Source: Sulfurimonadaceae bacterium (lineage in GTDB: Bacteria > Campylobacterota > Campylobacteria > Campylobacterales > Sulfurimonadaceae). From it: DNA of 64,000 bases. The translations under genes were made by a program, and so were the position numbers. The stretch lies in the NCBI GenBank assembly GCA_028683835.1, contig JAQUHB010000004.1:1-64000 (forward strand), in the 5' to 3' direction. Shown here piece after piece: positions 1-8,640 of the stretch (position 1 is its first letter; each line of letters starts with the position of its first letter). The notes under the pieces were generated by a model that did no database searches, was not told the DNA's origin, and was given only the letters and a program-made list of their open reading frames with translations.

Positions 1-307
1 ATATGATAATATCAGATAAGGGGATATATTTTTGATTGATTCTATCATATATAGAACTATAATCTAAAAATCTCTTTTGATCTTTTAGTTTTTTTTCTAC
101 TTCATCTAAATTTGATTTGCTCAAACCGTAGTGAATGTTTCTGTGGCGTTCTTTTATGACGGCTGTCATATCAATGTCCACAACTTCTTTATAAATAGTC
201 AAGGAGCCTACGGCATTGGTGCTGGAACTATCGAATTCAAGTGGCAAAGCCACAGAACCTCGATATCCAAGCACATTTTCATTTAGATGATTTATTGTAT
301 AATACAT
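1..307 (-). CDS. Hypothetical protein, truncated by the window edge
   Basis: The minus strand is open from an ATG at 307-305 to the left edge, giving 102 codons of an N-terminus. A good AAGGAA ribosome binding site lies about 5 bases upstream. The protein starts MYYTINHLNENV and has a lysine-rich stretch near residues 70-80. I do not recognise the family. It follows a small OB-fold-like gene and a ribbon-helix-helix-like gene in the same direction, so it may belong to the same accessory or phage-like module. A replication or morphogenesis function is only a guess. Confidence 0.55.
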   Translation of the reverse strand, partial: MYYTINHLNENVLGYRGSVALPLEFDSSSTNAVGSLTIYKEVVDIDMTAVIKERHRNIHYGLSKSNLDEVEKKLKDQKRFLDYSSIYDRINQKYIPLSDIII

Positions 308-333
308 AAGTATTTCCTTCGAGGGATTTACAG

Positions 334-368
334 TCAGGGAAGCCGTCCGCCAAGATGGGCTTCTCTGA
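334..368. other. Strong intergenic hairpin
   Basis: An 11-bp stem with one G-U pair (334-344 with 358-368, core GAAGCC/GGCTTC) encloses a 13-base loop. It lies between two minus-strand genes of the accessory module. No T-run follows on either strand, so it is not a classical terminator. It could be a processing or attenuation structure, a replication or nicking hairpin of a phage-like element, or the end hairpin of an insertion element. Confidence 0.45.
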
Positions 369-386
369 TGCTTATTGTTTAAATAA

Positions 387-665
387 TTACTTAGCTTTAC
401 CTATTTTTAGCTGTGCAAAGTTTTCACCATATACATTACATAATACTGTTACAGTATCACCAACTTTTTTATCAGCATATAGATTTTCTAGTGATCTATC
501 AATAGGGATATCAAAGTATTCCATTTGTAAAGCACCGTTAGTAAGCTCTTTTTTCTGCTGTATCTGCACTACGAAATCACCTTGGTAGACTTCACCCGTC
601 TGTTTGTCTTTATACTCTGGTTTGGCATATCCATTAAGGTATATACCTTCTATTTTTACATTCAT
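387..665 (-). CDS. Small OB-fold-like protein, possible ssDNA-binding protein
   Basis: This 92-residue protein is made of alternating beta-like segments and ends in a basic tail (LKIGKAK). Its size and pattern resemble small single-stranded-DNA-binding proteins of filamentous phages and plasmids, such as phage f1 gene V protein (87 residues). This is a resemblance by eye, not a proven match. Its start overlaps the end of the upstream regulator gene by 32 bases, which suggests translational coupling. If the assignment holds, it would coat single-stranded DNA of a mobile element. Otherwise it is an unknown accessory protein. Confidence 0.5.
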   Translation of the reverse strand: MNVKIEGIYLNGYAKPEYKDKQTGEVYQGDFVVQIQQKKELTNGALQMEYFDIPIDRSLENLYADKKVGDTVTVLCNVYGENFAQLKIGKAK

Positions 666-1119
666 TTTTTACCCCTGTTTTCTTTTGAAGTGTATATTCT
701 ACATCTTCTGATTCTCTAAATGTACCCGAAACTGAAAAGCCATATTCAAAACTTAATTTCATCTCTTCTAATATTGCTTCATCAAACGCTTCATCATTAC
801 AAAAATCTTCAATTTTAAGCCGTATAGGCAACTCAGGTGCTATAGTCTCAACAATATCTTTATAAAAACGAATATTGCTTTGTTCTCCGTTTAATGGATT
901 TTGAAAAATCAATCCTGCATCCTCAGATAAAATCAAATGTTCTTTTGCTAATTTAATAATACTTTCATCAATCATTTCACGTATAAGAGTTGACATCGAC
1001 AATTCATAATGTTTTGAAAGTATCTCTAAAAGTGTCACTTTGTTTTGAGGCATTCGTAATGTAATTACTTTATCCTCACCTTTGTCTTTAGACTTATTCA
1101 AGCGTTTATTTAAACTCAC
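634..1119 (-). CDS. Ribbon-helix-helix-like regulator with unknown C-terminal region
   Basis: This 161-residue protein starts at a GTG, preceded by AAGGAG at 5-base spacing. Residues about 18-50 (strand VITLRMP, then two helices ending in STLIREMIDESI) fit a ribbon-helix-helix DNA-binding unit. The acidic C-terminal two thirds is not recognised. Upstream lie a consensus promoter and a palindrome overlapping its -35 box, as expected for a self-repressing regulator. It leads a short minus-strand operon with the OB-fold-like gene. A plasmid or phage copy-control role is plausible but inferred. Confidence 0.55.
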   Translation of the reverse strand: MSLNKRLNKSKDKGEDKVITLRMPQNKVTLLEILSKHYELSMSTLIREMIDESIIKLAKEHLILSEDAGLIFQNPLNGEQSNIRFYKDIVETIAPELPIRLKIEDFCNDEAFDEAILEEMKLSFEYGFSVSGTFRESEDVEYTLQKKTGVKNECKNRRYIP

Positions 1120-1161
1120 AATAGCTCCTTAATTTCATTTTCTACAAATGCAGATGTCAAA

Positions 1162-1190
1162 ATTATACTGTAATACAAATTGTATGTCAA
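1162..1190 (-). promoter_or_regulatory. Consensus sigma-70 promoter of the RHH operon
   Basis: On the minus strand, TTGACA (1190-1185) and TATAAT (1167-1162) are separated by exactly 17 bases. Both boxes match consensus perfectly. A conserved -35 box is uncommon in Campylobacterota. The -10 box lies about 43 bases before the GTG start at 1119. Confidence 0.75.
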
Positions 1191-1210
1191 TACATATTTA
1201 TATTTGTATT
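1172..1210. promoter_or_regulatory. Palindromic operator candidate
   Basis: AATACAAAT (1172-1180) and ATTTGTATT (1202-1210) form a perfect 9-bp inverted repeat. One arm lies in the promoter spacer and the other just upstream of the -35 box. A protein bound to both arms would block RNA polymerase. The RHH-like product of the downstream gene is the obvious candidate ligand, by inference from position. Confidence 0.5.
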
Positions 1211-1310
1211 TTTAATAAATAGAATAAATTGATTGTTTTTGTAGTACAATTACTAAATATCACATTATTCAATAATGAAGATTATTTCAAAATTTAAAGG
1301 TTAAGATTAT

Positions 1311-2093
1311 ATGGGAATCGCTGACAGAGACTATAATAAAAATAACTTCAAATTAAAATTCAATGAATCTAAAGGTGAAATTGAGCTAGATAATAAAGTT
1401 GATAGTAAAACAAGTTTAAATAGAAAAAGTGACACTCACAATATTGGCTTACATAAAAATATTGATGATGGTATAAAACAATACAATGAGGCATCTAGAA
1501 CTAGAAGAAAAATTAGAGCTACGGAAGACATATTGAAACCACATAAAAAGTTCTCTTTTCTTCCTTGGATTACGGCTCTTGTTGTTATCCTTGTAATAGC
1601 AAATATAATTAGTAAATCTTCAGCTGATAATACAAATACTAACTCTTCAACTGCTCCAGTGGCTACTTCAAATACACCAACTCCAATAAAAGTAAATATT
1701 CGGATACCTTTAACATCAATTTTATCAACTTTTTATGATAGTTCTTCTGCAAATTGTCCGCTGACATTAATTGCAAACGATAAAAATTATTATATAAAAC
1801 TAATCGATACAATGCGCGGAGATAAAACAGTTGCTAAGTTTTTTATAAGAGCAAAAGAAGAACTGACATTGAAAATACCCGCTGGAAATTATAAAATCAA
1901 ATATGGTTCTGGTGGTGAGTGGTATGGAGAAAAAGAATTATTTGGAATCAATAGTCAATACGGAGAATCTGAAGTTTTAAGTTTTTCATTTGATGGTTAT
2001 TCGTTCCTAGGGCATACGATTTCTTTTTATGATACGGTTGCCGGAAATCTAAAGAAAAGCAATGTGACTCGTAATTATGTAGCTCAAGATTAA
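1311..2093 (+). CDS. Membrane-anchored hypothetical protein
   Basis: This 260-residue protein has a charged N-terminal region (about 1-80), one transmembrane helix (about 82-101), a Ser/Thr/Asn-rich linker (about 102-128) and a C-terminal domain that should be periplasmic. The C-terminal domain contains a PAGNYKIKYG segment followed by WYGEKELFG. I have seen this pattern in uncharacterised phage and accessory membrane proteins, but no function is established. It is transcribed divergently from the RHH operon, across an AT-rich gap of about 190 bases. A weak AAGG ribosome binding site precedes the ATG. Confidence 0.6.
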   Translation: MGIADRDYNKNNFKLKFNESKGEIELDNKVDSKTSLNRKSDTHNIGLHKNIDDGIKQYNEASRTRRKIRATEDILKPHKKFSFLPWITALVVILVIANIISKSSADNTNTNSSTAPVATSNTPTPIKVNIRIPLTSILSTFYDSSSANCPLTLIANDKNYYIKLIDTMRGDKTVAKFFIRAKEELTLKIPAGNYKIKYGSGGEWYGEKELFGINSQYGESEVLSFSFDGYSFLGHTISFYDTVAGNLKKSNVTRNYVAQD

Positions 2094-2311
2094 TTTTACG
2101 CAGAAATAAAATAAAAGATTAGATAATTTAAAAATTTTAATGAATATATTTTGTGTCATTTTTGTGCCAAAATATACATAAAAGTACCAAATATTTGAGA
2201 AGTTTTATTTTCTTAAAGTCCGTATTATTGGTATATTCTTGTATAGAGTAGGTGCTTTTTTGCAATCCGAGATTGGCCACCATCAAACTTATATGAATTA
2301 CCCTTATCAAT

Positions 2312-3676
2312 TTAGTGGATATAGACAGAGACATTTGTATTTTTCATACGCAGTTTGAGCCACTCTTCAATTTGCTTTTGCTCTTTTAAGTTAAGACGTT
2401 TTTTAGCTTCACCATTGAGGATAAGTTTCGTTTCGCTTCGGTTATTTTCTTTTGCTTCTAAATCATAGCCTTGAGATAAGAAAACATTATTAATATTTGG
2501 AAAAAGTGTTTCGAGTTCTTGCGGAACTTCTTTAAAGTTTTCACGACTTGTAGAAAGCTTTTGAATTTGTGTTTTGAGGCTTAAGATTTGCTTGTCTTTA
2601 TTGTCAATTGCGACTTGCGAATTTTTATAAAGTTCTGTCACGATATCTGCTTTGAGCGTTGAAACATTGAGTGTTTCTTGTTCACCATTTTGGTAGACTT
2701 TTAAAATGGTATTTTTGAGACCGGCATCATTAAGCCGAGCACTAATATTGTTAAGTTCATTTTTTGGAATATGGTCTCCAATAAGAAATACTTTAAGTAC
2801 CCGTGTTGTTGTATCAATTTTTACTTGAGCAACATTAGTATTTTTAAAGTTCATTTGTGCATTGATAAAAGATGTTGCTTGTGCTTTAAAGACTTCTTCA
2901 CCGACAAGTAGATACGCCAAATAAGAACTTGGTAAGATGGTAGCGATAACGATAATCATGATATAGCGTTGAGCTCTTTTGGCAATATCTGGATCGACAT
3001 ATTTTTTCTTTGCGACACTAAATGCGCGTACTACTAAAAAAGCTGAAAGAGCGATAAAAACAAAGTTAATCGTATAAAGATAAAAAGCTCCAAAAAAATA
3101 GCTCCAGTGACCAGTAGCCAGTCCAAATCCAGCAGTGCAAAGTGGTGGCATCAAAGCAGTCGCGATAGCAACTCCGGGAATGACATTACTTATCTCTTTT
3201 CTCGTTACACCGACGATGCCGGCAAGTCCACCGAAAAAGCCTATAAGTACGTCCCATGCAGTTGGTGTTGTACGTGCTAAAAGTTCAGACTGGACTGTAT
3301 CAAGAGGGGAAATTAAAAAATAGAGTGTTGAGGTTAAAAGGGCGATAAGCGTTGCAATAGCGAGGTTTTTAAATGAGGTACGAATCAAAACAAAGTCATT
3401 GATCCCAGCTCCATAACCGATCCCCATAATTGGTCCCATTAGCGGAGAGATTAACATGGCACCTATGATAACAGCCGTTGAGTTGACATTAAGTCCCACA
3501 GAGGCAACAAAAATAGCAAACATCAAGATCCAGAGATTGCTCCCGTGCATACCTATATTGCCACGTATACGGTCATCTATGACGCTGTCTTCAGCTTTGT
3601 CTTCAGTGAGGCTAAGTCTTGCATGTAGTATCTCTCTGGCATTAAGCAAAAAACGATGCTCTTGTAGGTTACTCAT
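2312..3676 (-). CDS. DUF389 / TIGR00341 family membrane protein
   Basis: This 454-residue protein has a short soluble N-terminus, a hydrophobic core of about six helices (roughly residues 45-245) and a soluble C-terminal half. The core carries the family's conserved glycine- and proline-rich motifs GAMLISPLMGPIMG and IATALMPPLC. The function of the family is not established; transport has been suggested. The C-terminal part is predicted to be helical, with a possible coiled coil around residues 350-375. It lies 13 bases downstream of an MscS-related channel gene on the same strand, so the two are probably one transcript. Confidence 0.85.
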   Translation of the reverse strand: MSNLQEHRFLLNAREILHARLSLTEDKAEDSVIDDRIRGNIGMHGSNLWILMFAIFVASVGLNVNSTAVIIGAMLISPLMGPIMGIGYGAGINDFVLIRTSFKNLAIATLIALLTSTLYFLISPLDTVQSELLARTTPTAWDVLIGFFGGLAGIVGVTRKEISNVIPGVAIATALMPPLCTAGFGLATGHWSYFFGAFYLYTINFVFIALSAFLVVRAFSVAKKKYVDPDIAKRAQRYIMIIVIATILPSSYLAYLLVGEEVFKAQATSFINAQMNFKNTNVAQVKIDTTTRVLKVFLIGDHIPKNELNNISARLNDAGLKNTILKVYQNGEQETLNVSTLKADIVTELYKNSQVAIDNKDKQILSLKTQIQKLSTSRENFKEVPQELETLFPNINNVFLSQGYDLEAKENNRSETKLILNGEAKKRLNLKEQKQIEEWLKLRMKNTNVSVYIH

Positions 3677-3689
3677 AGATTGACATCCA

Positions 3690-4517
3690 TCAACCTTTGA
3701 TGACTTTAGCTTTTAGAAGTCGTTCATTTGAGATAGAGATTTCTTGCCCCTCATCTGTACCGATAATTGTTTTTACACTTCCTATATACAAAACTGTTCC
3801 GATAATACCATCAACTTCAACTCTGTCTTCGGGTTCGTACAGATCACGAACATACGCTCCAGCAATAAACTGTGCAGAAACTCCTCTTGTTCCAAGTCCA
3901 AGTGAAAGAGCCAAAGATGCAGCGATGGCAACAAGAAAGATTTCAGCGGCAATATTTAAAAGTTCTGTGTCGATGCCAAGCTGTCCGATACCAAGAGAGA
4001 TGGAGATAATTGCAATGACGCCATAGGCTGTTTTTCCAAGAGGTACAGCATAATCAATATTCATCCCTTTTGCGCCATTGATAATCACATTTTTTGCAAT
4101 ATTGGCAATATAAAAACCAAAAAGAAGTACAAGAAGTGAAGCAAATACATTTGGAAGATAAAGCAAGATTACTTTTAACGAGTCTGCCATAACATTGAGA
4201 TGAAGCATTTCTGCCGCTGACATAACAAAAGTTATCATCAAAATATAAAATGAAAGTTTAGAGAAGAACAACGCAAAACTGAGCTTTTCTGTGATATTGA
4301 AAAACTTGAGAAATCCGCTTTGTGCTACAAGCTGTTCAAGATGTGTTTTTTCAATAAAACGCAGGACAAGATAAGCAGTAATCTTTGCTATAAAATAGCC
4401 TATGATTAATGTGACGAGTGCAGCTGCGATGTTTGGTAGTTCTGAAGTGAGTTTGTTACTCAATACCGTCAGTGGATCCATAAGTGCTATAGAAAAAGCT
4501 TGTGTGAGTTCATCCAT
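3690..4517 (-). CDS. Mechanosensitive ion channel (MscS/CmpX-like) protein
   Basis: This 275-residue protein has about five hydrophobic helices, including GLGTRGVSAQFIAG, which resembles the pore helix and linker of small MscS-TM-helix proteins. The end is a short beta-type domain (EPEDRVEVDGIIGTV) like the MscS soluble beta domain. It is expected to be an inner-membrane protein involved in osmotic or membrane-tension responses. It is shorter than E. coli MscS and lacks the long cytoplasmic cage, so a CmpX-like role is more likely than a full safety valve. It precedes the DUF389 gene. Confidence 0.75.
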   Translation of the reverse strand: MDELTQAFSIALMDPLTVLSNKLTSELPNIAAALVTLIIGYFIAKITAYLVLRFIEKTHLEQLVAQSGFLKFFNITEKLSFALFFSKLSFYILMITFVMSAAEMLHLNVMADSLKVILLYLPNVFASLLVLLFGFYIANIAKNVIINGAKGMNIDYAVPLGKTAYGVIAIISISLGIGQLGIDTELLNIAAEIFLVAIAASLALSLGLGTRGVSAQFIAGAYVRDLYEPEDRVEVDGIIGTVLYIGSVKTIIGTDEGQEISISNERLLKAKVIKG

Positions 4518-4674
4518 GAGTAATCCTTTTTATTATGGCGCGAACCTGCCATTATCTTTTTGATAGTATACATATTTATTTGAGTATGTGCAGTAATTAT
4601 AGCTAATTTAATGTTATCAAAGAGTATCCCATTTGTGTTAGACTAGTGAAGATTTGCCTATTATGGAGGGGATG

Positions 4675-6516
4675 ATGTTGGATAGAGAGTTGATGGGATC
4701 AGTATATGATGAGTTACAAAAACTACGTGCAAGTCTGTTTGAGGTACGTAATGAGACAGATACAAACGAACTGCGATATAAGAGCCTTTTAAATTTAAAC
4801 CAATATATCAAACTCAGAAGTGATGACTACACAAAATTGCAAGAAAAGCTTTCTTTACTTTCTCTTTCATCCCTTGGCCGCTCTTATTCTCATGTTGCAG
4901 CTAGCGTCGATACGTTACATGATCAGTTGTGTTGTTCGTTAGGTCATGAAGAGATCTCAAAAGAGTTGATGGAAGATTTTCATCATCTTTTTATTCAAGA
5001 TGCTATCAATATTGCATCAGACAATGCAAAAGCACTTTTTGGAGGAAAATCAAGTTCGAAAATGAGTCGTCAAAAAACCGCTTTGATGATAACACTTCCA
5101 TCGAATGCGGCAGATGATGAGGGCAAATTGATTCGGAAACTTGCAACTTCGCATGTCGATATATTTCGTATCAATACCGCTCATGATACGCCGCAGATCT
5201 GGAAAGAGATGGCAGACATTATCGCATCTGAAAATGAATATAAAGAAAAGCACGAAAAGATGAAGATCTTTGTCGATCTTGCCGGTCCAAAGATCCGTAC
5301 GGGAAAGATCAGGAAGATAGATCTTTCTTTGGAAGTGGGGAGTAATAAAACCGAAAAAGAGATTTGGCTATATCATAGAGATGAAGAGAGCAAACCTGAA
5401 GAAACGGATCCAAAAACACTTCAAAAATTTCCTGCACAGATAGTAGTTGAGAAAGATTTCTTCAAATCATTGAAAAAAGGTTCTACCATTCAAGCACATG
5501 ATATGAATACTAAAATTGCAGAGATTCGAGTTTTGGAGATAGACAAAAATGTGGCCAAATGCGTCATTAATAAAAAACTATTTTTAGACAAACAAAGTGT
5601 TTTGATCCATAAAAAGAAAGAGAGTTTTATTAAAAATATTCAAACGCAGAGTGAGCTTATCCGAGTTTTTATTGATGATAAGGTGAGAATTACACAAAAA
5701 GATCTTTTCGGAAGAGCTAGTAGAAAAGATGACAATGGCAAAATTATTGAACCTGCATTGATAGGCTGTGGAGGCAATAGAATACTTGAATATGTCAAAT
5801 TGGGTGAGAAAGTATTTATCGATGATGGAAAATTGGGATTGGAAGTTGTTGAAATGGGCGAGGATGAGATTACATGTAAGGTTATTTTAGCCAAAGAAAA
5901 CGGCGTAGTTATCAAAGAAGAAAAAGGGATCAATTTTCCAAACAGCTATATTAGAACTTCGGCACTTACTGAACTTGATAAAGAAAATTTACTTGAAGTG
6001 ATCGGCTTTGCAGATAGTCTGAGTATCTCATTTTGTCAAAGTGCTGATGATGTTAAAAAACTTCAAGATCTACTTTCAAGTTATGGCCGAGAAGATATAG
6101 GAATTATCGCAAAGATAGAGACAAAACAGGCAGTTTCAAACATGCCAAGTATCTTAAAACAGCTTCTGAAATCTAAAAACAGCGGTGTGATGATAGCGCG
6201 TGGCGATTTGGCCATAGAAGTAGGATTTGAAAATCTTCCACACATACAAGAGGCACTTTTAGATATCTGTGACGCAGCACATATGCCTGTGATTTGGGCT
6301 ACTCAAGTGCTTGAAAGTAAAATGAAAAACAATCTTCCAAGCCGTGCTGAGGTCACAGATGCTGCAATGTCCAGCCGTGCAGAATGTGTAATGCTTAACA
6401 AAGGTCCTTTTACTTTTGATACTATCGATGTATTGATATCTATCTTGCATGATATGCACTCTATTTTCAAAAAGAATAAACAGCTATTAAAAAAAGAAAC
6501 GATGTGGAATAGCTAG
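4675..6516 (+). CDS. Atypical pyruvate kinase
   Basis: Pyruvate kinase motifs are clear: DLAGPKIRTG, KIETKQA, MIARGDLAIEVG and an ATQVLES...SRAEVTDAA block. About 135 residues precede the barrel, and the region between DLAGPKIR and the active-site strand is expanded to about 250 residues. The protein ends soon after the barrel, so the usual C-terminal allosteric domain is missing. GGAGGGG at 4665-4671 favours a start at the ATG at 4675 or the TTG at 4678; an upstream in-frame TTG at 4654 is less likely. It probably converts PEP and ADP to pyruvate and ATP, but regulation must differ. It is separate from the pckA locus. Confidence 0.75.
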   Translation: MLDRELMGSVYDELQKLRASLFEVRNETDTNELRYKSLLNLNQYIKLRSDDYTKLQEKLSLLSLSSLGRSYSHVAASVDTLHDQLCCSLGHEEISKELMEDFHHLFIQDAINIASDNAKALFGGKSSSKMSRQKTALMITLPSNAADDEGKLIRKLATSHVDIFRINTAHDTPQIWKEMADIIASENEYKEKHEKMKIFVDLAGPKIRTGKIRKIDLSLEVGSNKTEKEIWLYHRDEESKPEETDPKTLQKFPAQIVVEKDFFKSLKKGSTIQAHDMNTKIAEIRVLEIDKNVAKCVINKKLFLDKQSVLIHKKKESFIKNIQTQSELIRVFIDDKVRITQKDLFGRASRKDDNGKIIEPALIGCGGNRILEYVKLGEKVFIDDGKLGLEVVEMGEDEITCKVILAKENGVVIKEEKGINFPNSYIRTSALTELDKENLLEVIGFADSLSISFCQSADDVKKLQDLLSSYGREDIGIIAKIETKQAVSNMPSILKQLLKSKNSGVMIARGDLAIEVGFENLPHIQEALLDICDAAHMPVIWATQVLESKMKNNLPSRAEVTDAAMSSRAECVMLNKGPFTFDTIDVLISILHDMHSIFKKNKQLLKKETMWNS

Positions 6517-6572
6517 GACGATGATAATCTTAAGGAAGAAATAAAGTTTTATTTTAGGTACTTCTTTTATAC

Positions 6573-6602
6573 AACTAAGTTAAAAAATTGTTATACTTAG
6601 TT
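6573..6602. repeat. Inverted repeat upstream of the cyclase gene
   Basis: AACTAAGT (6573-6580) and ACTTAGTT (6595-6602) form a perfect 8-bp inverted repeat with a 14-base spacer. The right arm overlaps a possible -10 box (TATACT, 6593-6598) for the diguanylate cyclase gene. It may be an operator or the end of the upstream transcript. Confidence 0.35.
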
Positions 6603-6636
6603 TGAGTTTCTGAAATGAAGTTGGGTAGAGGAGCAG

Positions 6637-8565
6637 ATGAAAAATTTAAATAATGATGTTAATTATAAGAAATTACTACGTGCTCCTTACCAGCTCATAT
6701 CGATCATGGTTTTGGTAGCTCTCATAGTGACTAATGCTTCTATTTACGGTTTATACAAGATAGGATTTGAACAGCAAAAAAAACGTTTGATTGAGATTGT
6801 CAACAATGAAGCTGTGATGATAAATATGATGATAAACTATCAACTTAAAATGGATCATATCAATTCTCCTACAGATGCAATATCACAAGCCAAAATAGAG
6901 ATTTTAGACAAGCTTATGTATGCACATAAAAAATTTGTAGGTTTTGGAACAAGTGGCGAATATACTTTAGGAACACTTCATAATAACAAAATAGTGTTTC
7001 TCCTGAGTCATCGTCATAATGAAACAGGTAAGGTAAATTTTGTGCCGATTGATTCTCAATTGGCTGCGCCGATGCGTATGGCACTCAAAGGAAAAACGGG
7101 GACTATTGTCGGACTAGATTATCGTGCTACGGAAGTCCTTGCAGCGTATGAACCAATCGAGCATTTTAAATGGGGAATCGTTGCTAAAATAGATACAGCA
7201 GAAATTCAGGCTCCATATATTCAAGCTGCAATCTTCGGATTCTTTATGAGTATTATAGTTATGACTATAGGCGGTTTTGTTGTTATATTTTTTACTCAGC
7301 CTCTTCTTAGTGCGATTGAAAAGAGTAGACTTTACAATCGTACACTATTCAATGAATCACCTATTAGTCTTGTCCTGACAGACATGAAAGGTAATGTATT
7401 AGATGTCAACCCCGCATTTTTAAAGTTGATCGGTTATGAACTTGATGAGATTTTTAAAATATCATATTGGGATATTACACCTATAAAATATGCAGATCAA
7501 GAGCAACAACAATTAATGTCACTTGCGCAGGAAAATCGCTATGGACCATATGAAAAAGAGTATATACATAAAGATGGGCACATAGTCAATGTTAGACTTT
7601 CCGGATGTTTATTGAGACACGATGGAAAAAAATATATTTGGTCAAGTATAGAAGATATTACAGAAAAAAAACATTTTGAAATTGCACTGCAAGAAGCATC
7701 TCTTGTCTTTGAACATACTCATGAAGGCATTGTGATAGCAGATGCAAAAAATAATATCATAAGAGTTAACAGTACATTCACAAAAGTCACGGGTTTTACT
7801 TCTCAAGAAGTTCTTGGAAAAAATCCCCGTTTTTTACAATCAGGTATTCATGATAAAAATTTTTATAAAGAGATGTGGAATATTATTGATACTAAGGGTA
7901 CATGGTATGGGGAAATTACAAATAAACGTAAAAACGGTGAGTATTTTACAACATTGCAAAGTATAACCGCTGTAAAAAATGATGAGGGGTTAGTAACTGG
8001 CTATGTGTCTGTGTTTTCAGATATCAATGATCGCAAGAAGTATGAACTTCAACTGGCTCATCTTGCAGCTCATGACAATTTGACATCACTCGCAAACAGA
8101 ATGAATTTTTATGATAATCTTGATAAAGCGATTCAGATGGCAAAAAGACGTCAAAATAAAATAGGAGTACTTTTTATAGACCTAAATCATTTTAAAGAAG
8201 TCAATGATACCTTGGGGCATGAGATAGGCGATCAACTTTTAAAAGAGATTTCGCTGCGCTTTGTATCAAGTGTGAGAGAAGAAGATACTGTTGCAAGGCT
8301 TGGTGGTGATGAATTTGCAATAATATTAACGGAATTGAAAGAGTCTCAAGACTCTATAAAAATAATACATAAGATAATTCAAATCGTAGAAAAACCATTT
8401 CATATTAATGAGCATTGTTTAATACCATCACTTAGTATAGGGATAAGTATCTATCCAGACGATGGGGAAAATCGGGATGTTTTACTCAATAATGCAGATC
8501 AGGCGATGTATAGTATCAAAAAGCATAGAGAAAAGAAATATGAGTTTTATAAAGAGCTAATTTAA
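6637..8565 (+). CDS. Membrane diguanylate cyclase with Cache-like sensor and two PAS domains
   Basis: This 642-residue protein has a transmembrane helix at about 20-41, a periplasmic sensor of Cache type (about 42-195), a second helix (about 196-221), PAS domains at about 234-345 and 352-468, and a GGDEF domain at about 475-640. The active site GGDEF is intact at 556-560. The product-inhibition site RxxD (REED, 547-550) lies exactly five residues before it. No EAL domain follows, so it should make cyclic di-GMP and sense its own product. It appears to be a single-gene transcript. Confidence 0.9.
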   Translation: MKNLNNDVNYKKLLRAPYQLISIMVLVALIVTNASIYGLYKIGFEQQKKRLIEIVNNEAVMINMMINYQLKMDHINSPTDAISQAKIEILDKLMYAHKKFVGFGTSGEYTLGTLHNNKIVFLLSHRHNETGKVNFVPIDSQLAAPMRMALKGKTGTIVGLDYRATEVLAAYEPIEHFKWGIVAKIDTAEIQAPYIQAAIFGFFMSIIVMTIGGFVVIFFTQPLLSAIEKSRLYNRTLFNESPISLVLTDMKGNVLDVNPAFLKLIGYELDEIFKISYWDITPIKYADQEQQQLMSLAQENRYGPYEKEYIHKDGHIVNVRLSGCLLRHDGKKYIWSSIEDITEKKHFEIALQEASLVFEHTHEGIVIADAKNNIIRVNSTFTKVTGFTSQEVLGKNPRFLQSGIHDKNFYKEMWNIIDTKGTWYGEITNKRKNGEYFTTLQSITAVKNDEGLVTGYVSVFSDINDRKKYELQLAHLAAHDNLTSLANRMNFYDNLDKAIQMAKRRQNKIGVLFIDLNHFKEVNDTLGHEIGDQLLKEISLRFVSSVREEDTVARLGGDEFAIILTELKESQDSIKIIHKIIQIVEKPFHINEHCLIPSLSIGISIYPDDGENRDVLLNNADQAMYSIKKHREKKYEFYKELI

Positions 8566-8583
8566 CGCCTTTGATAGCTTTTT

Positions 8584-8589
8584 TATAAT
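8584..8589 (+). promoter_or_regulatory. -10 box upstream of aguB
   Basis: A perfect TATAAT lies in a T-rich context about 50 bases before the aguB start. No clear -35 box is visible, which is normal for Campylobacterota promoters. Confidence 0.45.
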
Positions 8590-8640
8590 ATTATTTTACC
8601 TATACTCTTAAGGGGTACTTACGCATGAAAGGAGATTTTG

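Noticed and set aside
2137-2334. 65-residue ORF on the minus strand in the gap after the DUF389 gene
   Set aside because: It overlaps the end of the DUF389 gene, has no clear ribosome binding site and no recognisable protein pattern. The 2094-2311 gap otherwise shows no feature.
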